NCBI RefSeq assembly: GCF_007990715.1
Contig: NZ_BJWY01000031.1
Coordinates: forward strand, 1 to 57,126
Reading direction: 5' to 3'
Origin: Nocardia seriolae NBRC 15557
GTDB lineage: Bacteria > Actinomycetota > Actinomycetes > Mycobacteriales > Mycobacteriaceae
DNA: 57,126 nt
Of this stretch, positions 1 through 9,090 are shown in pieces; the first letter of the stretch is position 1; every line of letters starts with the position of its first letter. Position numbers and translations under genes: made by a program. A model generated the notes under the pieces. It was given only the letters and a program-made list of their open reading frames with translations, made no database searches and was not told the origin of the DNA.

Positions 1-3
1 GTA

Positions 4-2406
4 CTAACCCGACACCAGCACAACAGCCACCACAACCATCAGCAGCAATGCCACAACGGCCAATCCCAGCACCACCAGCGCGGTCACCTGTGACGCCTCG
101 GCCCGCTGCGAAGTCGGAACCAGCCCCGGCCGAACCTGATTCGGCACCGACTGCCCTTGCGCCGCCGGGTACCCCGGCCCGCCCGGGTAACCCGCGTAGC
201 CCGCCTCCCCGCCCGGAACAGCCGCCTCGGCATTGCCAACCGGCGCAGCCCATCCTCCGGCGGCAGGCCCGTACATCTCGCTCGCAGCCGCCGATTCCGC
301 ACCGGTCGCCGAACTGGACTCGGGCTCACCGAGGTCCGGCACACCAACCGCCGTCGGTGCGTCCGCGCCGGTCTCGGGCACGAACGCCCCCGAATCCGGA
401 TGTCGCGACAGGTCACCCGAAGCCACCTCGGTGCCGGCGGAATCCACGGGCGCAGACGCCTTCGCCGGCTCTACCGTCCCCGTCGGCTCGCTCGTCGCAG
501 TGGACTCGGCGGGAGCCGGTCTCGCGGCACCCATCGACCCCGCCGGATCTCCGTCCACCGATTCGGACTCGGACCCAACGGATTTCGCGCCGACACCGCT
601 GTCCCTGCCGGCGACGCCGGTCGTCATCGGCGCCATCGGGACGGCAGCGGCTCCGGCCTCAGCGGCGGTTCCGGCCATCGGCTGTGACAGCGCTGTCACC
701 GGCTCGGCAATGAGCTCCTCGAACCCGGGCGAACCGACCGGCCCGATCGAAGCCTGTTCCGGTGCGTCCGCTCGACCCGTTCCGGTGGGCGCACCGGGCT
801 GCGCCATGACCTCGGTACGCTGTTCACCCGAATCATCCTGGCGGCCCGCCACAACCACGGGCTGCGGCACCACATCGGTGGGACGCTGTGCCGGGTCCTC
901 CGGTTCCAGCGGCCGAGGGCCGGGTGCTCCAACGCTGGCCGGTGGCGGCAACCGCGGCGGAGCCCCCGCCGCGGCCTGCGGGCGGTTCGAGGGTCGGGTT
1001 CCGACCTGCTCGAGCTCCGACCCTGCCTGCCCCGGCGGGGCGAGCGGCGCCGATTGCGGTTGCGGCGCGGGGTAGTCGGCGGGTGCGGGTTCCGGAACGG
1101 GCGGACCGGGGCGGGCAGTCGGTCCGGAGTTGACGCGTTCGGTGTCCGGCGGCGACTGCGGTGGAGCCCCTGCCGCGGGCTGCGCAGGCGCGGCAAAGCC
1201 GGACGGGCCGCCGGGCTGTTGGGGGTTCTGCGACGCCGGATAACCGGGGGCAGCGATCGGATGCTGCGGGGTGGGTGCGCCGGGTTGTGGTTGGGGCGCG
1301 AGGTAATTGGGTACGGGGTAGCCGGGCGCGCCGGGTTGTGGTTGGGGCGCAGGATAATTGGGCGGCGCTGCCGGGATCGGTTGCGGCGCGGGCTGAGCCT
1401 GGGGATTCGGCGGTGCGGGATAGGCGAGCGGCTGCTGCTGCGGGGCGGCGGGATAGCCCTGGGGAGGGGCCGGATAGCCCGGGGCCGGATAGGGCTGGGC
1501 GGCCGGGTAGTTCGCCTGGGGGGCGGGGGGATTGGGGTATGCGGCTTGCTGGTGGACGGGGTGGGGGGCCTTGGGGCCGGCGAGGGCCTGGCGGGCGGCC
1601 TTGGCGAAGGCAGTGCAGGTGGGGAAGCGGTCGGCGGGGCGTTTGGCCATGGCCTTGGTGAGGACGGCGTCCATGGCCGGGGACAGGCCGGGGCGGCGCA
1701 GGCTCACGGGGGGTGGGAGGAGTTGGAGGTGGCCGCGGATGAGTTCGGCGGGGTGGGGGGAGTCGAAGGGGCCGGCGCCGATGAGGAGCCAGTAGAGGGC
1801 GCAGGCCAGGGAGTACTGGTCGGTTGTGGGGTCGAGGGGGGCGCCCGTCATCTGTTCCGGGGAGGCGTAGGCGAGGGTGGCGGTGAACATGCCCGCCTGG
1901 GTCAGGTGGGTGGAGTCCTCGCGCAGGCGGGCGATGCCGAAGTCGGTGAGGAACACGCGTTCACCGTGACCGGCCACGGCCCGGGCCAGAATGATGTTGG
2001 CGGGCTTCACGTCTCGGTGCAGCACGCCCATACCGTGCGCGTAATCCAGTGCGCTGGCGACGCCTTCGATCACCTGGACCGCGCGCTCGGGCGGCAGCGT
2101 GGCCACATTGACGCTGGCGGCGTCGACCCCGTCCACGTACTGCATCGAGATCCACAGCATGTCGTTCTCGGTGCCGCGGTCGTACACCTCGACGATATTG
2201 GGGTGGTCCAGCCGCGCGACCAGATCCGCCTCACGCTCGAAGCGGGCGCGGATCTCCCTGTCCGCGTACAGTTCCCGATTCAGCAGCTTGAGCGCCGTCA
2301 GTTTGCCCAGGCGGGGATGCCGGGCCAGATACACCGAGCCCATCCCGCCCTGGCCGAGCAGTCGTTCGATGGTGAACCCGGCGAACACGTCCCCGCTGTT
2401 CAGCAC
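4..2406 (-). CDS. Tail-anchored Ser/Thr protein kinase with long Pro-rich region
   Basis: An 800-residue bacterial Hanks-type (PknB-like) Ser/Thr kinase. The kinase domain spans roughly residues 11-270: Gly loop GQGGMG at 19-24, catalytic Lys40, HRD at 130-132 (VLHRDVKPAN) and DFG at 155-157. From about 275 to 770 the protein is Pro/Ala/Gln- then Ala/Gly/Glu-rich, with near-repeats around PQPQPGAP, and looks disordered. A single hydrophobic helix occupies about 774-797 and ends three residues before the stop, so the kinase is inferred to be cytoplasmic and anchored by its tail with no extracellular sensor. Start is GTG at 2406. It shares motif spacing with the kinase at 6914-8905, implying paralogy. 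It lies downstream of, and in the same direction as, the two-component pair. Substrate unknown. Confidence 0.93.
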   Translation of the reverse strand: MLNSGDVFAGFTIERLLGQGGMGSVYLARHPRLGKLTALKLLNRELYADREIRARFEREADLVARLDHPNIVEVYDRGTENDMLWISMQYVDGVDAASVNVATLPPERAVQVIEGVASALDYAHGMGVLHRDVKPANIILARAVAGHGERVFLTDFGIARLREDSTHLTQAGMFTATLAYASPEQMTGAPLDPTTDQYSLACALYWLLIGAGPFDSPHPAELIRGHLQLLPPPVSLRRPGLSPAMDAVLTKAMAKRPADRFPTCTAFAKAARQALAGPKAPHPVHQQAAYPNPPAPQANYPAAQPYPAPGYPAPPQGYPAAPQQQPLAYPAPPNPQAQPAPQPIPAAPPNYPAPQPQPGAPGYPVPNYLAPQPQPGAPTPQHPIAAPGYPASQNPQQPGGPSGFAAPAQPAAGAPPQSPPDTERVNSGPTARPGPPVPEPAPADYPAPQPQSAPLAPPGQAGSELEQVGTRPSNRPQAAAGAPPRLPPPASVGAPGPRPLEPEDPAQRPTDVVPQPVVVAGRQDDSGEQRTEVMAQPGAPTGTGRADAPEQASIGPVGSPGFEELIAEPVTALSQPMAGTAAEAGAAAVPMAPMTTGVAGRDSGVGAKSVGSESESVDGDPAGSMGAARPAPAESTATSEPTGTVEPAKASAPVDSAGTEVASGDLSRHPDSGAFVPETGADAPTAVGVPDLGEPESSSATGAESAAASEMYGPAAGGWAAPVGNAEAAVPGGEAGYAGYPGGPGYPAAQGQSVPNQVRPGLVPTSQRAEASQVTALVVLGLAVVALLLMVVVAVVLVSG

Positions 2407-2475
2407 TGTCTTTCGACCCCCTTCCGGTGACGTACCAGTCCGTGAGCCTACCCGCCGAAACGCCGTCCGGGCAGG

Positions 2476-3135
2476 TCAGCCGGGGGTCACCAGTCCGGAT
2501 TCGTAGGCCAGCACCACCGCCTGCGCGCGATCGCGCAGGTTCAGTTTGGTGAAGACCTTCGACACGTGCGTCTTCACCGTTTGTTCGGCGACGAAAAGAC
2601 TTTCGGCGATCTCGGCATTGGACATGCCGCGCGCCACCAGCTCCAGCACCTCGCGCTCGCGCGGGGTGAGAACCGCCAGCTGCGGGGCGGGCGCGCGCCG
2701 GGCCCGGCGGCGCGTCACATCGGCGATGAGCCGACGGGTGACGGTGGGCGCGAGCAGGGCGTCACCGGCGGCCACCACCCGCACCGCGCGCACCAGTTCC
2801 TCGGCGGGCGCGTCCTTGAGCAGGAAGCCGCTGGCCCCGATGGTGAGCGCCTCGTACACGTAGTCGTCGATATCGAAGGTGGTGAGCATGAGCACCCGCA
2901 CCGGCGACTCGAACCCGGCCGAGAGAATGGCGCGGGCCGCGTCCAGCCCGTTCATCTCCGGCATGCGCACATCCATCAGCACCACGTCCGGGCGCAGCCG
3001 TTTCGCCTCGGCCACAGCGATTTTCCCGTCCGCCGCGTCACCGACGACACTGATATCGGGCTGCGCCGCCAGCAGCGCCCCGAACCCCTGCCGCACCATC
3101 GCCTGATCGTCGGCGATCAACACGGTTATCGCCAC
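2476..3135 (-). CDS. NarL/LuxR-family response regulator
   Basis: A 219-residue response regulator. The N-terminal receiver domain shows the acidic pair in VLIADDQ, the phospho-acceptor Asp in VVLMDVRMP and the conserved Lys in FLLKDAP. The C-terminal LuxR-type helix-turn-helix is marked by LTPREREVLELVARGMSN and the recognition helix around AEQTVKTHVS. It is the expected partner of the histidine kinase ending at 3242, 106 bp upstream on the same strand, and is inferred to be phosphorylated by it and to act as a transcription factor. The Ser/Thr kinase gene follows after 69 bp, so the three may be co-transcribed. The regulon cannot be read from the sequence. Confidence 0.95.
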   Translation of the reverse strand: MAITVLIADDQAMVRQGFGALLAAQPDISVVGDAADGKIAVAEAKRLRPDVVLMDVRMPEMNGLDAARAILSAGFESPVRVLMLTTFDIDDYVYEALTIGASGFLLKDAPAEELVRAVRVVAAGDALLAPTVTRRLIADVTRRRARRAPAPQLAVLTPREREVLELVARGMSNAEIAESLFVAEQTVKTHVSKVFTKLNLRDRAQAVVLAYESGLVTPG

Positions 3136-3241
3136 AGTCCCACCTCACGCACGCACCCGAGTTTGCCATGTCACCGGCGTGGCGGCTCCCGCGACAGCAA
3201 CTTCGCACCCCGGCCGTCGAACCACCTCGCGCCGATCGGCA

Positions 3242-4438
3242 CTACCCCGCGGCGATCGGCACCGACGCCAGCGGCAATTCGGCGTGCACCTGGAATCCGC
3301 CGTCCGGGCGCGGCCCGGCCGTAAGCATCCCGCCGACCGCGGACGCGCGCGTCTGCATCCCGGCGATACCGCTGCCGGAGGTACCCGACTGTTCCCCGGA
3401 TCGCACCGCGATCGGGCGGTCGTTGCCGACATCGAGGGTGAGCTCGGTACCGCACGCGATGCGGACCCGCACCGCCGCCCCGGGTGCGTGCCGCGACGCA
3501 TTGGCCAAGGACTCCTGCACGATTCGATACAGCGCCAGCCCGGTGGTGTCCGGCACCGTCTCGAGGCTGCCGTCCACGGTCCAGGTGATCGGCACCCCGG
3601 CGCGCTGCGCGCCCTCGAGCAGGTCGGGCACGTCGGCCGCGGACGGCTGCGGGGCGTGCTCGGGCAGCTGCCCGTCGCTGCGCAGAACGCCCAGCATGCC
3701 GCGGATTTCATTGAGCGCGGCCCGCGCCCCCGTGCCGATGGACTCGAATTCCGCGCGGGCGTCCGGCGACAGCCCGCCGATCCGGTACGGCGCGGTCTGC
3801 GCCTGCACCACCACCATCGACATGTGGTGGGCCACCACATCGTGCAGATCGCGGGCGATGCGCGCCTTCTCCTCGAGGATGGCGCGGCGGGCCCGCTCCA
3901 GCTCGGTCTCCTCCTCGGACTTGAGCAGCGCCTGCCGCGAGACCGCCACCCATCGGATGAGCAGCCCGAACACCACCAGCCCGGTGATGGCCAGCGGCCA
4001 GCCGAACCCGGATTCGGCGAAGCTGTCCCCGGTCTGGGCCATGGTGGTGGCGAACAGCAGCGAGGTCGCCACCCACACCACGGCCACCATCCGGATGGGC
4101 GCGCGCACCGCCACCGCGAAGACCAGCGCGAACAGCGCCAGGATGTGCACCACCTGGAACGGGATGGTGTTGCCCGGCTGATTCGGCACCGCGAGTCCGA
4201 TCAGCAGCGCGGATCCGGCCGAAACCGCCCATCCGAGTAGCGGATTCACGCGTAGTAGGAGAATCGGGAACGCGGCGAACCCCGCGATGAACGGCGCTGC
4301 CGCCGCCGGCACCCGATGCGTGACATGCAGCGTCGGCCACGCCACCGCGATGAAGACGATCGCGAGCAGCACCGTGAACATGTCGAACATCTGCCGCGCC
4401 CGCAGGACACGGGCCTGCCCAGACCTCTTTCCAGCCAT
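3242..4438 (-). CDS. Sensor histidine kinase, HisKA_3 (DesK/NarX type)
   Basis: Membrane histidine kinase of 398 residues when begun at ATG 4438 (MAGKRSGQ); an open frame extends upstream to 4654 but that part is Gly/Arg-rich and runs through the divergent promoter region. Several hydrophobic helices fill about residues 18-170. The HisKA_3 phospho-acceptor is in ARIARDLHDVVAHHMS, followed by an ATPase domain with an N-box (LYRIVQESLANASRH) and a Gly-rich box (GTSGSGIAGMQTR). No large extracellular sensor loop is present, as is usual for intramembrane-sensing kinases. It is partnered with the response regulator at 2476-3135 and is divergent from the secreted phospholipase gene at 4606. The signal is unknown. 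Confidence 0.93.
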   Translation of the reverse strand: MAGKRSGQARVLRARQMFDMFTVLLAIVFIAVAWPTLHVTHRVPAAAAPFIAGFAAFPILLLRVNPLLGWAVSAGSALLIGLAVPNQPGNTIPFQVVHILALFALVFAVAVRAPIRMVAVVWVATSLLFATTMAQTGDSFAESGFGWPLAITGLVVFGLLIRWVAVSRQALLKSEEETELERARRAILEEKARIARDLHDVVAHHMSMVVVQAQTAPYRIGGLSPDARAEFESIGTGARAALNEIRGMLGVLRSDGQLPEHAPQPSAADVPDLLEGAQRAGVPITWTVDGSLETVPDTTGLALYRIVQESLANASRHAPGAAVRVRIACGTELTLDVGNDRPIAVRSGEQSGTSGSGIAGMQTRASAVGGMLTAGPRPDGGFQVHAELPLASVPIAAG

Positions 4439-4605
4439 GCCTTCGACGGTAGAGACTCCCCGCCGCCCGCACCTCATACCCCCGAGTGATCTCCTCCCCA
4501 TACCCCGGTACGACACCGCCACTCCCCCTACCCCGTGCCGCCCATCCGAGAACCGCCCCGCGGGCTGAGGCCCAGGTCGGAACCCGATTCCTACCGTCGA
4601 GACCC

Positions 4606-5385
4606 ATGAGAGCGCTCCCGATCTCCCGCAGGATCTCGACCCGTTCCACCCCACCCCGGTCCACCGGCCGCGCAGCCCGGCTGCCCCGCTACGGTGCGCT
4701 CACGGCAACCGCTGCGGTCATGTGCTCGGTCGGTGTGGCCTTCGCTCCGAGCGCGGGTGCGGCGAGCACGGGGCCCGGAATGCCCGAGAACGCCGCCGCT
4801 CGCATCGGAATCGTGGAATCGGTGGCCGAGCAACCGAATCCGGGCCTGATTCCCGATGACTTCGTGAACACGGCCGGATACCGGCCGGTGGTCGAGGCGG
4901 GGATGCTGGTCAACCCGCAGGGTGATTGCTCCTCCCCCGTCCCGCTGCCCGCCGAGTTCGACCTGGCCTGCAAGTCCCACGATCTCGGCTACGACCTGCT
5001 GCGCTACGCCGCCGCGCACGGCCAGCCCCTCGGGCCGTGGGCCCGCCAGAGGGTGGACGCCGTCCTCGAACAGCGCATGCACGCGGCCTGCGACGGCCGC
5101 GCGAATCCGGTGTCGCGCGCCCGCTGCCAGGTCATGGCCGACATCGCCACCACGGCCGTGGACCTGAACTCGATCCGCCAGGATTACGGCAATCCGATCC
5201 CCGAGCCGTTCTTCGAGCGCACCGGCGACGCCCCCTCCCCCGCGGCATTCACACTCTCCGGCATCGGCCTCGCCATCGGATCCGCCACCGCCGCAACCAT
5301 TCTCATCCGCCGACGCGCCCGGCGGACGATGCCGACCGCGAAACCCGTTCGCGGCAACTCCGATTTCGTGGCGGTGGCGCTATGA
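4606..5385 (+). CDS. Secreted prokaryotic phospholipase A2-like protein
   Basis: A 259-residue protein with an N-terminal basic and hydrophobic stretch (about residues 28-50, ending ASAGAAS-like) that fits a signal peptide. The catalytic signature of the prokaryotic PLA2 family is clear: CSSPVPLPAEFDLACKSHD, with the His-Asp pair in HDLGYD. A second hydrophobic segment near residues 225-242 followed by RRRARR suggests a C-terminal membrane anchor with a positive-inside tail. The ATG at 4606 is chosen because the upstream in-frame stretch lacks a good start. The stop overlaps the start of the next gene (ATGA, 5382-5385), so the two are probably co-translated. Release of fatty acid from phospholipid is inferred from the family. 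Confidence 0.88.
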   Translation: MRALPISRRISTRSTPPRSTGRAARLPRYGALTATAAVMCSVGVAFAPSAGAASTGPGMPENAAARIGIVESVAEQPNPGLIPDDFVNTAGYRPVVEAGMLVNPQGDCSSPVPLPAEFDLACKSHDLGYDLLRYAAAHGQPLGPWARQRVDAVLEQRMHAACDGRANPVSRARCQVMADIATTAVDLNSIRQDYGNPIPEPFFERTGDAPSPAAFTLSGIGLAIGSATAATILIRRRARRTMPTAKPVRGNSDFVAVAL

Positions 5386-6953
5386 CGCGCTCGTCCCAGA
5401 CCGTCGCGACACCCCGCCGCCGAGGCGGACCGGCCCGCGCCGACGACGCGGCAATACCCTCCGGCAAGGCTCGTGCCGCGGCCCGCTCCGCAATCGACGG
5501 CGACCCGACCGTCCACCACCCGGACCACGCGTCCGATACCGCGAACTTCGGCGACAGATCCGACGACCGTCGCGGGTCCGACGCGCCGGAACGTTCGGCG
5601 CGGGGACCTCGGATGTCGTTCGGGTGGGCCGCGTTCCGGGCTCCCCGGGTGGGAACGAGTGCGGCGGTGGCGGGCGGGACGGTGGTGTCGCTCGCGCCCG
5701 GGCTGCTGCCGCGCACGCCGTCGGCGCAGGCGATCGTGACCGCGCTGGTGGTGCTGATCGCCTTGGGTTCGGCCGCGATTGTTCGAATGGTGTTGCGGTG
5801 GACGATGTTCGGAATCGTTCATGTGCCGCGGGTACCGGCCGCAGTCGTGGCGATGGCGCTGATCGGCGCCTCGATGGGCTGTGCCGAGCACTGGCAGAAC
5901 GAGCTGCGGGCCGCCATGGGAGTCGGTGGGATAGGTCCCTGGTATTGGGCGCAGTGGCTGGCGTGGACGGTTCCGCTGGTCCTGATCGTGGTGACCTTCG
6001 CACGCTGGGTGCGCTGGGTGACAAGACGATTGGGCCGGACGCGGAGTATCGCGGCCGGGGTGGCGCTGCTGGTGGCCGGGCAGCTGGTCCTCGTGCCGAC
6101 GGTGATCGAGTGGCGGCAGACGGCCTATGCGGCGGCGAACTCGTATGTGGATCCCGCTCTGGTACAACCGGATTCGCCGACTCGCTCGGGCAGTCCGGTG
6201 TCGATGGCGAGCTGGCCGTCGCTGGGGGCGCAGGGCCGCCGGTTCGTGGCCGGGACACCGGCGCGCACCGTGCGGGTCTATGTCGGGCTGGACTCCGCTC
6301 CCGATCTGGATTCCCGGGTGGCGCTGGCGATTCGGGAGCTGGAGCGCACCGGCGGACTGCAACGCCGCAACCTGGTGGTGACCGTCCCGACCGGGTCGGG
6401 CTGGATCGACAGCGATGCCGCCAAGGGCCTCGACGCCCGGTTCGGCGGGGATGTGGCGCTGGTCGGGCTCCAGTATTCGGACGCGCCGAGCTGGGTCACC
6501 TTCATGTTCGGCCGCAATGCCGCCGAGGAATCCGCCCGCGCGCTGTTCCGGCCCGTGGAGCAACGGATTTCGACGCTGCCGGATCCGCCGAAGCTGTTCA
6601 TCTACGGTCAGAGCCTGGGCGCACTGGGCGGCAGCTCGGTGTTCACCGATGACGCCGACCAGGACCGCCGCACCTGTGGCGCGCTGTGGGCGGGCCCGCC
6701 CGCCGGGAACGTCCATCACGGCCGCGCCACGGTGCTGGCGAACGCCTCCGATCCCGTGGTGCGCTGGTCACCGTCGCTGCTGTGGCGCGCACCGGATCTC
6801 ACCGGCATCCGCCCGGACGCCCCGGTCCCGCAATGGCTTCCGGTGATCAGCTTCCTGCAGACCACCGCCGACCTGCTGGGCGCGCTCGACGCTCCGGCCG
6901 GGCACGGTCACCGCTACGGCACCGACCAGGGCACGGTGCTGCCGGGCTGCTGA
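5382..6953 (+). CDS. Membrane alpha/beta-hydrolase (Abhydrolase_9-type)
   Basis: A 523-residue protein of the actinobacterial membrane alpha/beta-hydrolase family. The first ~75 residues are hydrophilic and low in complexity. Residues ~85-260 hold four or five hydrophobic helices, and the C-terminal half is a hydrolase with the nucleophile elbow YGQSLGALGG, where GxSxG is GQSLG. Candidate acid and base residues lie in ANASDPVVRW and in the C-terminal GHGHRYG. The start overlaps the phospholipase stop by 4 bp, so a joint role in lipid or ester hydrolysis at the envelope is inferred. Its last 40 bp overlap the 3' end of the convergent kinase/ADP-ribosylglycohydrolase gene. The substrate is not predictable. 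Confidence 0.88.
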   Translation: MTRSSQTVATPRRRGGPARADDAAIPSGKARAAARSAIDGDPTVHHPDHASDTANFGDRSDDRRGSDAPERSARGPRMSFGWAAFRAPRVGTSAAVAGGTVVSLAPGLLPRTPSAQAIVTALVVLIALGSAAIVRMVLRWTMFGIVHVPRVPAAVVAMALIGASMGCAEHWQNELRAAMGVGGIGPWYWAQWLAWTVPLVLIVVTFARWVRWVTRRLGRTRSIAAGVALLVAGQLVLVPTVIEWRQTAYAAANSYVDPALVQPDSPTRSGSPVSMASWPSLGAQGRRFVAGTPARTVRVYVGLDSAPDLDSRVALAIRELERTGGLQRRNLVVTVPTGSGWIDSDAAKGLDARFGGDVALVGLQYSDAPSWVTFMFGRNAAEESARALFRPVEQRISTLPDPPKLFIYGQSLGALGGSSVFTDDADQDRRTCGALWAGPPAGNVHHGRATVLANASDPVVRWSPSLLWRAPDLTGIRPDAPVPQWLPVISFLQTTADLLGALDAPAGHGHRYGTDQGTVLPGC

Positions 6954-8905
6954 GGGGCGCTGCGGAATTCGCGGCCGAAGTCGGCGGCGAGGCGTTCGAT
7001 GGCGGCCGCCGCGTCGAGGCGGGTGCGCCAGAGCTGCGGGATGGCGTGCACCCCGAGCCGCGCGCCCAGCAACGCACCGCAGATCGCGCCGGTCGAGTCG
7101 CTGTCACCGGAGTGGTTGACCGCCAACAGCACCCCGTTGCGGAAGACCTGTTCCGGTGTCCCGCCGACGTTTTCGGCGCAGATCGCGGCGCACACCCCCA
7201 TCGCCAATGCCTCCGAGCCGATCACCCCGGTGCCGAGCTTCTCCAGCAGTCCGGGCGGCGGCATCGGCCGACCGCGGAAGGCCACGGTGTCGGCCAGTCG
7301 CACGGCCGCGTCGAGCGCCTGCGTGGTCTCCTCGTGATCGCGGTGCCGGATCAGTTGCGCCCGCGCCTGTTCGGCCGCCGCCCGCACATCCAGTCCCCGG
7401 CACAGCCCGAACACCATGGCGGCCAGCGCGCCGGCGGGCAGCCAGCCGCTGGGATTGCCGTGCGTGAGCGCGGCCGCGTCACAGGCCAATTCGAAGGCGT
7501 ACTCCAGCGAGGGCGTCAGCCCGCAGGGCGCGGAACGCACCACGGCCGCGCACCCCTTGGAGTCGTTGATCGGATGCTCGCGCGTGCCCAGCGGCACCCC
7601 CGGCCGCTGCCGCGCCGCCACCCGCCGCATGGCCGAGATGGTGGTCTGCGTCGGCCCGCGATTGGTCATCAGCTCCGGGTACCCGGTCAGTCCGCTCTGC
7701 AAGGGCACCGGCTGTTCCGGCAGCGCCCCCTGCCCCTGTCCACGCAGCCACACCAGCAGGTTCTCCTGGATCATGCCCACGGTGGCGGCGGTCCCGGCCT
7801 CGCGCGCCCGCGCGCCGCGGATGATCGCCTCCATGCTGAACAGCGCCAGCTGCGTCTCGTCGGAGATCCGCGCCTTGTAGCCGCTGCCCTCCCCGGTGAC
7901 GCCCGAGATTCCGTAGCGCTGCCGGATGTTCGGCAGCAGCATGGTCTCGATGGGCGCGCCGAGCGCGTCCCCGACGGCCCCGCCGAACAGGCAGCCGAGC
8001 ACGGTGTCCTCGCGCGGTATCCACGCGGAGCCGGCCGCGCGCGGCCGCCGCACCAGCGAGACCGGTTCGGCCACCGTCTCCCAGGCGGTCTGCGCGAATT
8101 CGAAGCAGGTCTCGTAGCGGTCGCGCGGATCCTTTGCGAGGGCCTTGCGCAGCACCGCGTCCAGGTCGGCGGGCAGCCCGGGGCGCAGCGCGCGGGCGGA
8201 TGGCGGCGGGGATTGCAGATGCCCGAGCATGACGGTCGCGATATTCGGCGCGTCGAAGGGCCCGCGCCCGGTGAGCAGCCGGAACAGCGTGCAGGCCAGC
8301 GAGTATTGGTCCGAGCGCGGGCCCATGGGCGCGGAGGTGAGCTGTTCGGGCGAGGCGTAGGCGAGAGTGGCGTTGAGCATGCCGGTGCGGGTCAGGTGCG
8401 CGGTGTCGTCGAGCACGCGCGCGATGCCGAAGTCGCTGAGCAGGGCCCGCTCGGTGAATCCGGTGCCGATGCCGCCCGAGCGCGAGAGCAGGATATTGGC
8501 GGGCTTCACATCCCGGTGCAGCACGCCGCGCTGGTGCGCGTAATCCAGTGCGGCCGCGGTCTGCACGATGATCTCGACCGCCCGGTCCGGTGTGAGGTCG
8601 TACGGGTCGATGGAGGCGCAGTCCACCCCGTCCACGTACTGCATGGCGATCCACAGCTGCTCGTCCTCATCCCCGCGGTCGTACACGGTGATGATGTTGG
8701 GATGGTCGAGCTGGGCGATGACGTCGGCCTCGCGTTCGAACCGGGTGCGGGTCTCGTTCTCACCGAACAGCTCCCGGTGCAACAGCTTGAGCGCGATCAG
8801 CCGCGGGAGCCTCGGGTGGCGGGCAGCGTAGACCGAACCCATTCCGCCACGGCCCACTTCGCGCTCGATCACGTAGCCAGCGAAGACCTCGCCGCGTCGC
8901 AACAT
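6914..8905 (-). CDS. Ser/Thr protein kinase fused to ADP-ribosylglycohydrolase
   Basis: A 663-residue two-domain protein. Residues ~8-275 are a Hanks-type kinase: GRGGMG loop, Lys40, HRD at 130-132 in VLHRDVKPAN, DFG at 158-160. From ~300 to 650 it is an ADP-ribosylglycohydrolase (DraG/ARH superfamily): metal-site motifs GGAVGDALGAPIE near 308-320, SDETQ near 348-352, and GDSDSTGAICGALLGA near 600-615. These correspond to the GDAxGxxxE, DDT and GDxDT motifs of the family, with Ser-Asp-Glu-Thr replacing the usual Asp-Asp-Thr. No membrane helix, so cytoplasmic. ATG at 8905 is preferred; a TTG lies two codons upstream at 8911. Inferred role: coupling protein phosphorylation to removal of ADP-ribose. 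It is the paralogue of the tail-anchored kinase at 4-2406. Confidence 0.93.
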   Translation of the reverse strand: MLRRGEVFAGYVIEREVGRGGMGSVYAARHPRLPRLIALKLLHRELFGENETRTRFEREADVIAQLDHPNIITVYDRGDEDEQLWIAMQYVDGVDCASIDPYDLTPDRAVEIIVQTAAALDYAHQRGVLHRDVKPANILLSRSGGIGTGFTERALLSDFGIARVLDDTAHLTRTGMLNATLAYASPEQLTSAPMGPRSDQYSLACTLFRLLTGRGPFDAPNIATVMLGHLQSPPPSARALRPGLPADLDAVLRKALAKDPRDRYETCFEFAQTAWETVAEPVSLVRRPRAAGSAWIPREDTVLGCLFGGAVGDALGAPIETMLLPNIRQRYGISGVTGEGSGYKARISDETQLALFSMEAIIRGARAREAGTAATVGMIQENLLVWLRGQGQGALPEQPVPLQSGLTGYPELMTNRGPTQTTISAMRRVAARQRPGVPLGTREHPINDSKGCAAVVRSAPCGLTPSLEYAFELACDAAALTHGNPSGWLPAGALAAMVFGLCRGLDVRAAAEQARAQLIRHRDHEETTQALDAAVRLADTVAFRGRPMPPPGLLEKLGTGVIGSEALAMGVCAAICAENVGGTPEQVFRNGVLLAVNHSGDSDSTGAICGALLGARLGVHAIPQLWRTRLDAAAAIERLAADFGREFRSAPQQPGSTVPWSVP

Positions 8906-9033
8906 CCCCAAGAAAACCCTTCACACACGACGAACCGGCTGCCAGCCTACCGGTCGGAACCGACGGCTCGCAGACATTGCCGTATCGCTTGGAACTCGAC
9001 CGTCCGGAATCGGACACGCCGTGCGGATGGCAA

Positions 9034-9067
9034 TCGGCCCCCGACGGTTGCTACCATCGGGGGCCGA
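9034..9067 (-). terminator. Hairpin downstream of gatA
   Basis: Perfect 11-bp stem (TCGGCCCCCGA with TCGGGGGCCGA) around a 12-nt loop, starting 24 bp beyond the gatA stop. It lies in the gap to the upstream part of the kinase gene. There is no long T run, as is common in high-GC actinobacteria. Confidence 0.7.
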
Positions 9068-9090
9068 ATTCGCTTGCCGGATGCCGCTGA

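Noticed and set aside
5184..6719. Minus-strand open frame of 511 codons
   Set aside because: Antisense to the phospholipase/hydrolase pair; His/Arg/Pro-rich shadow.
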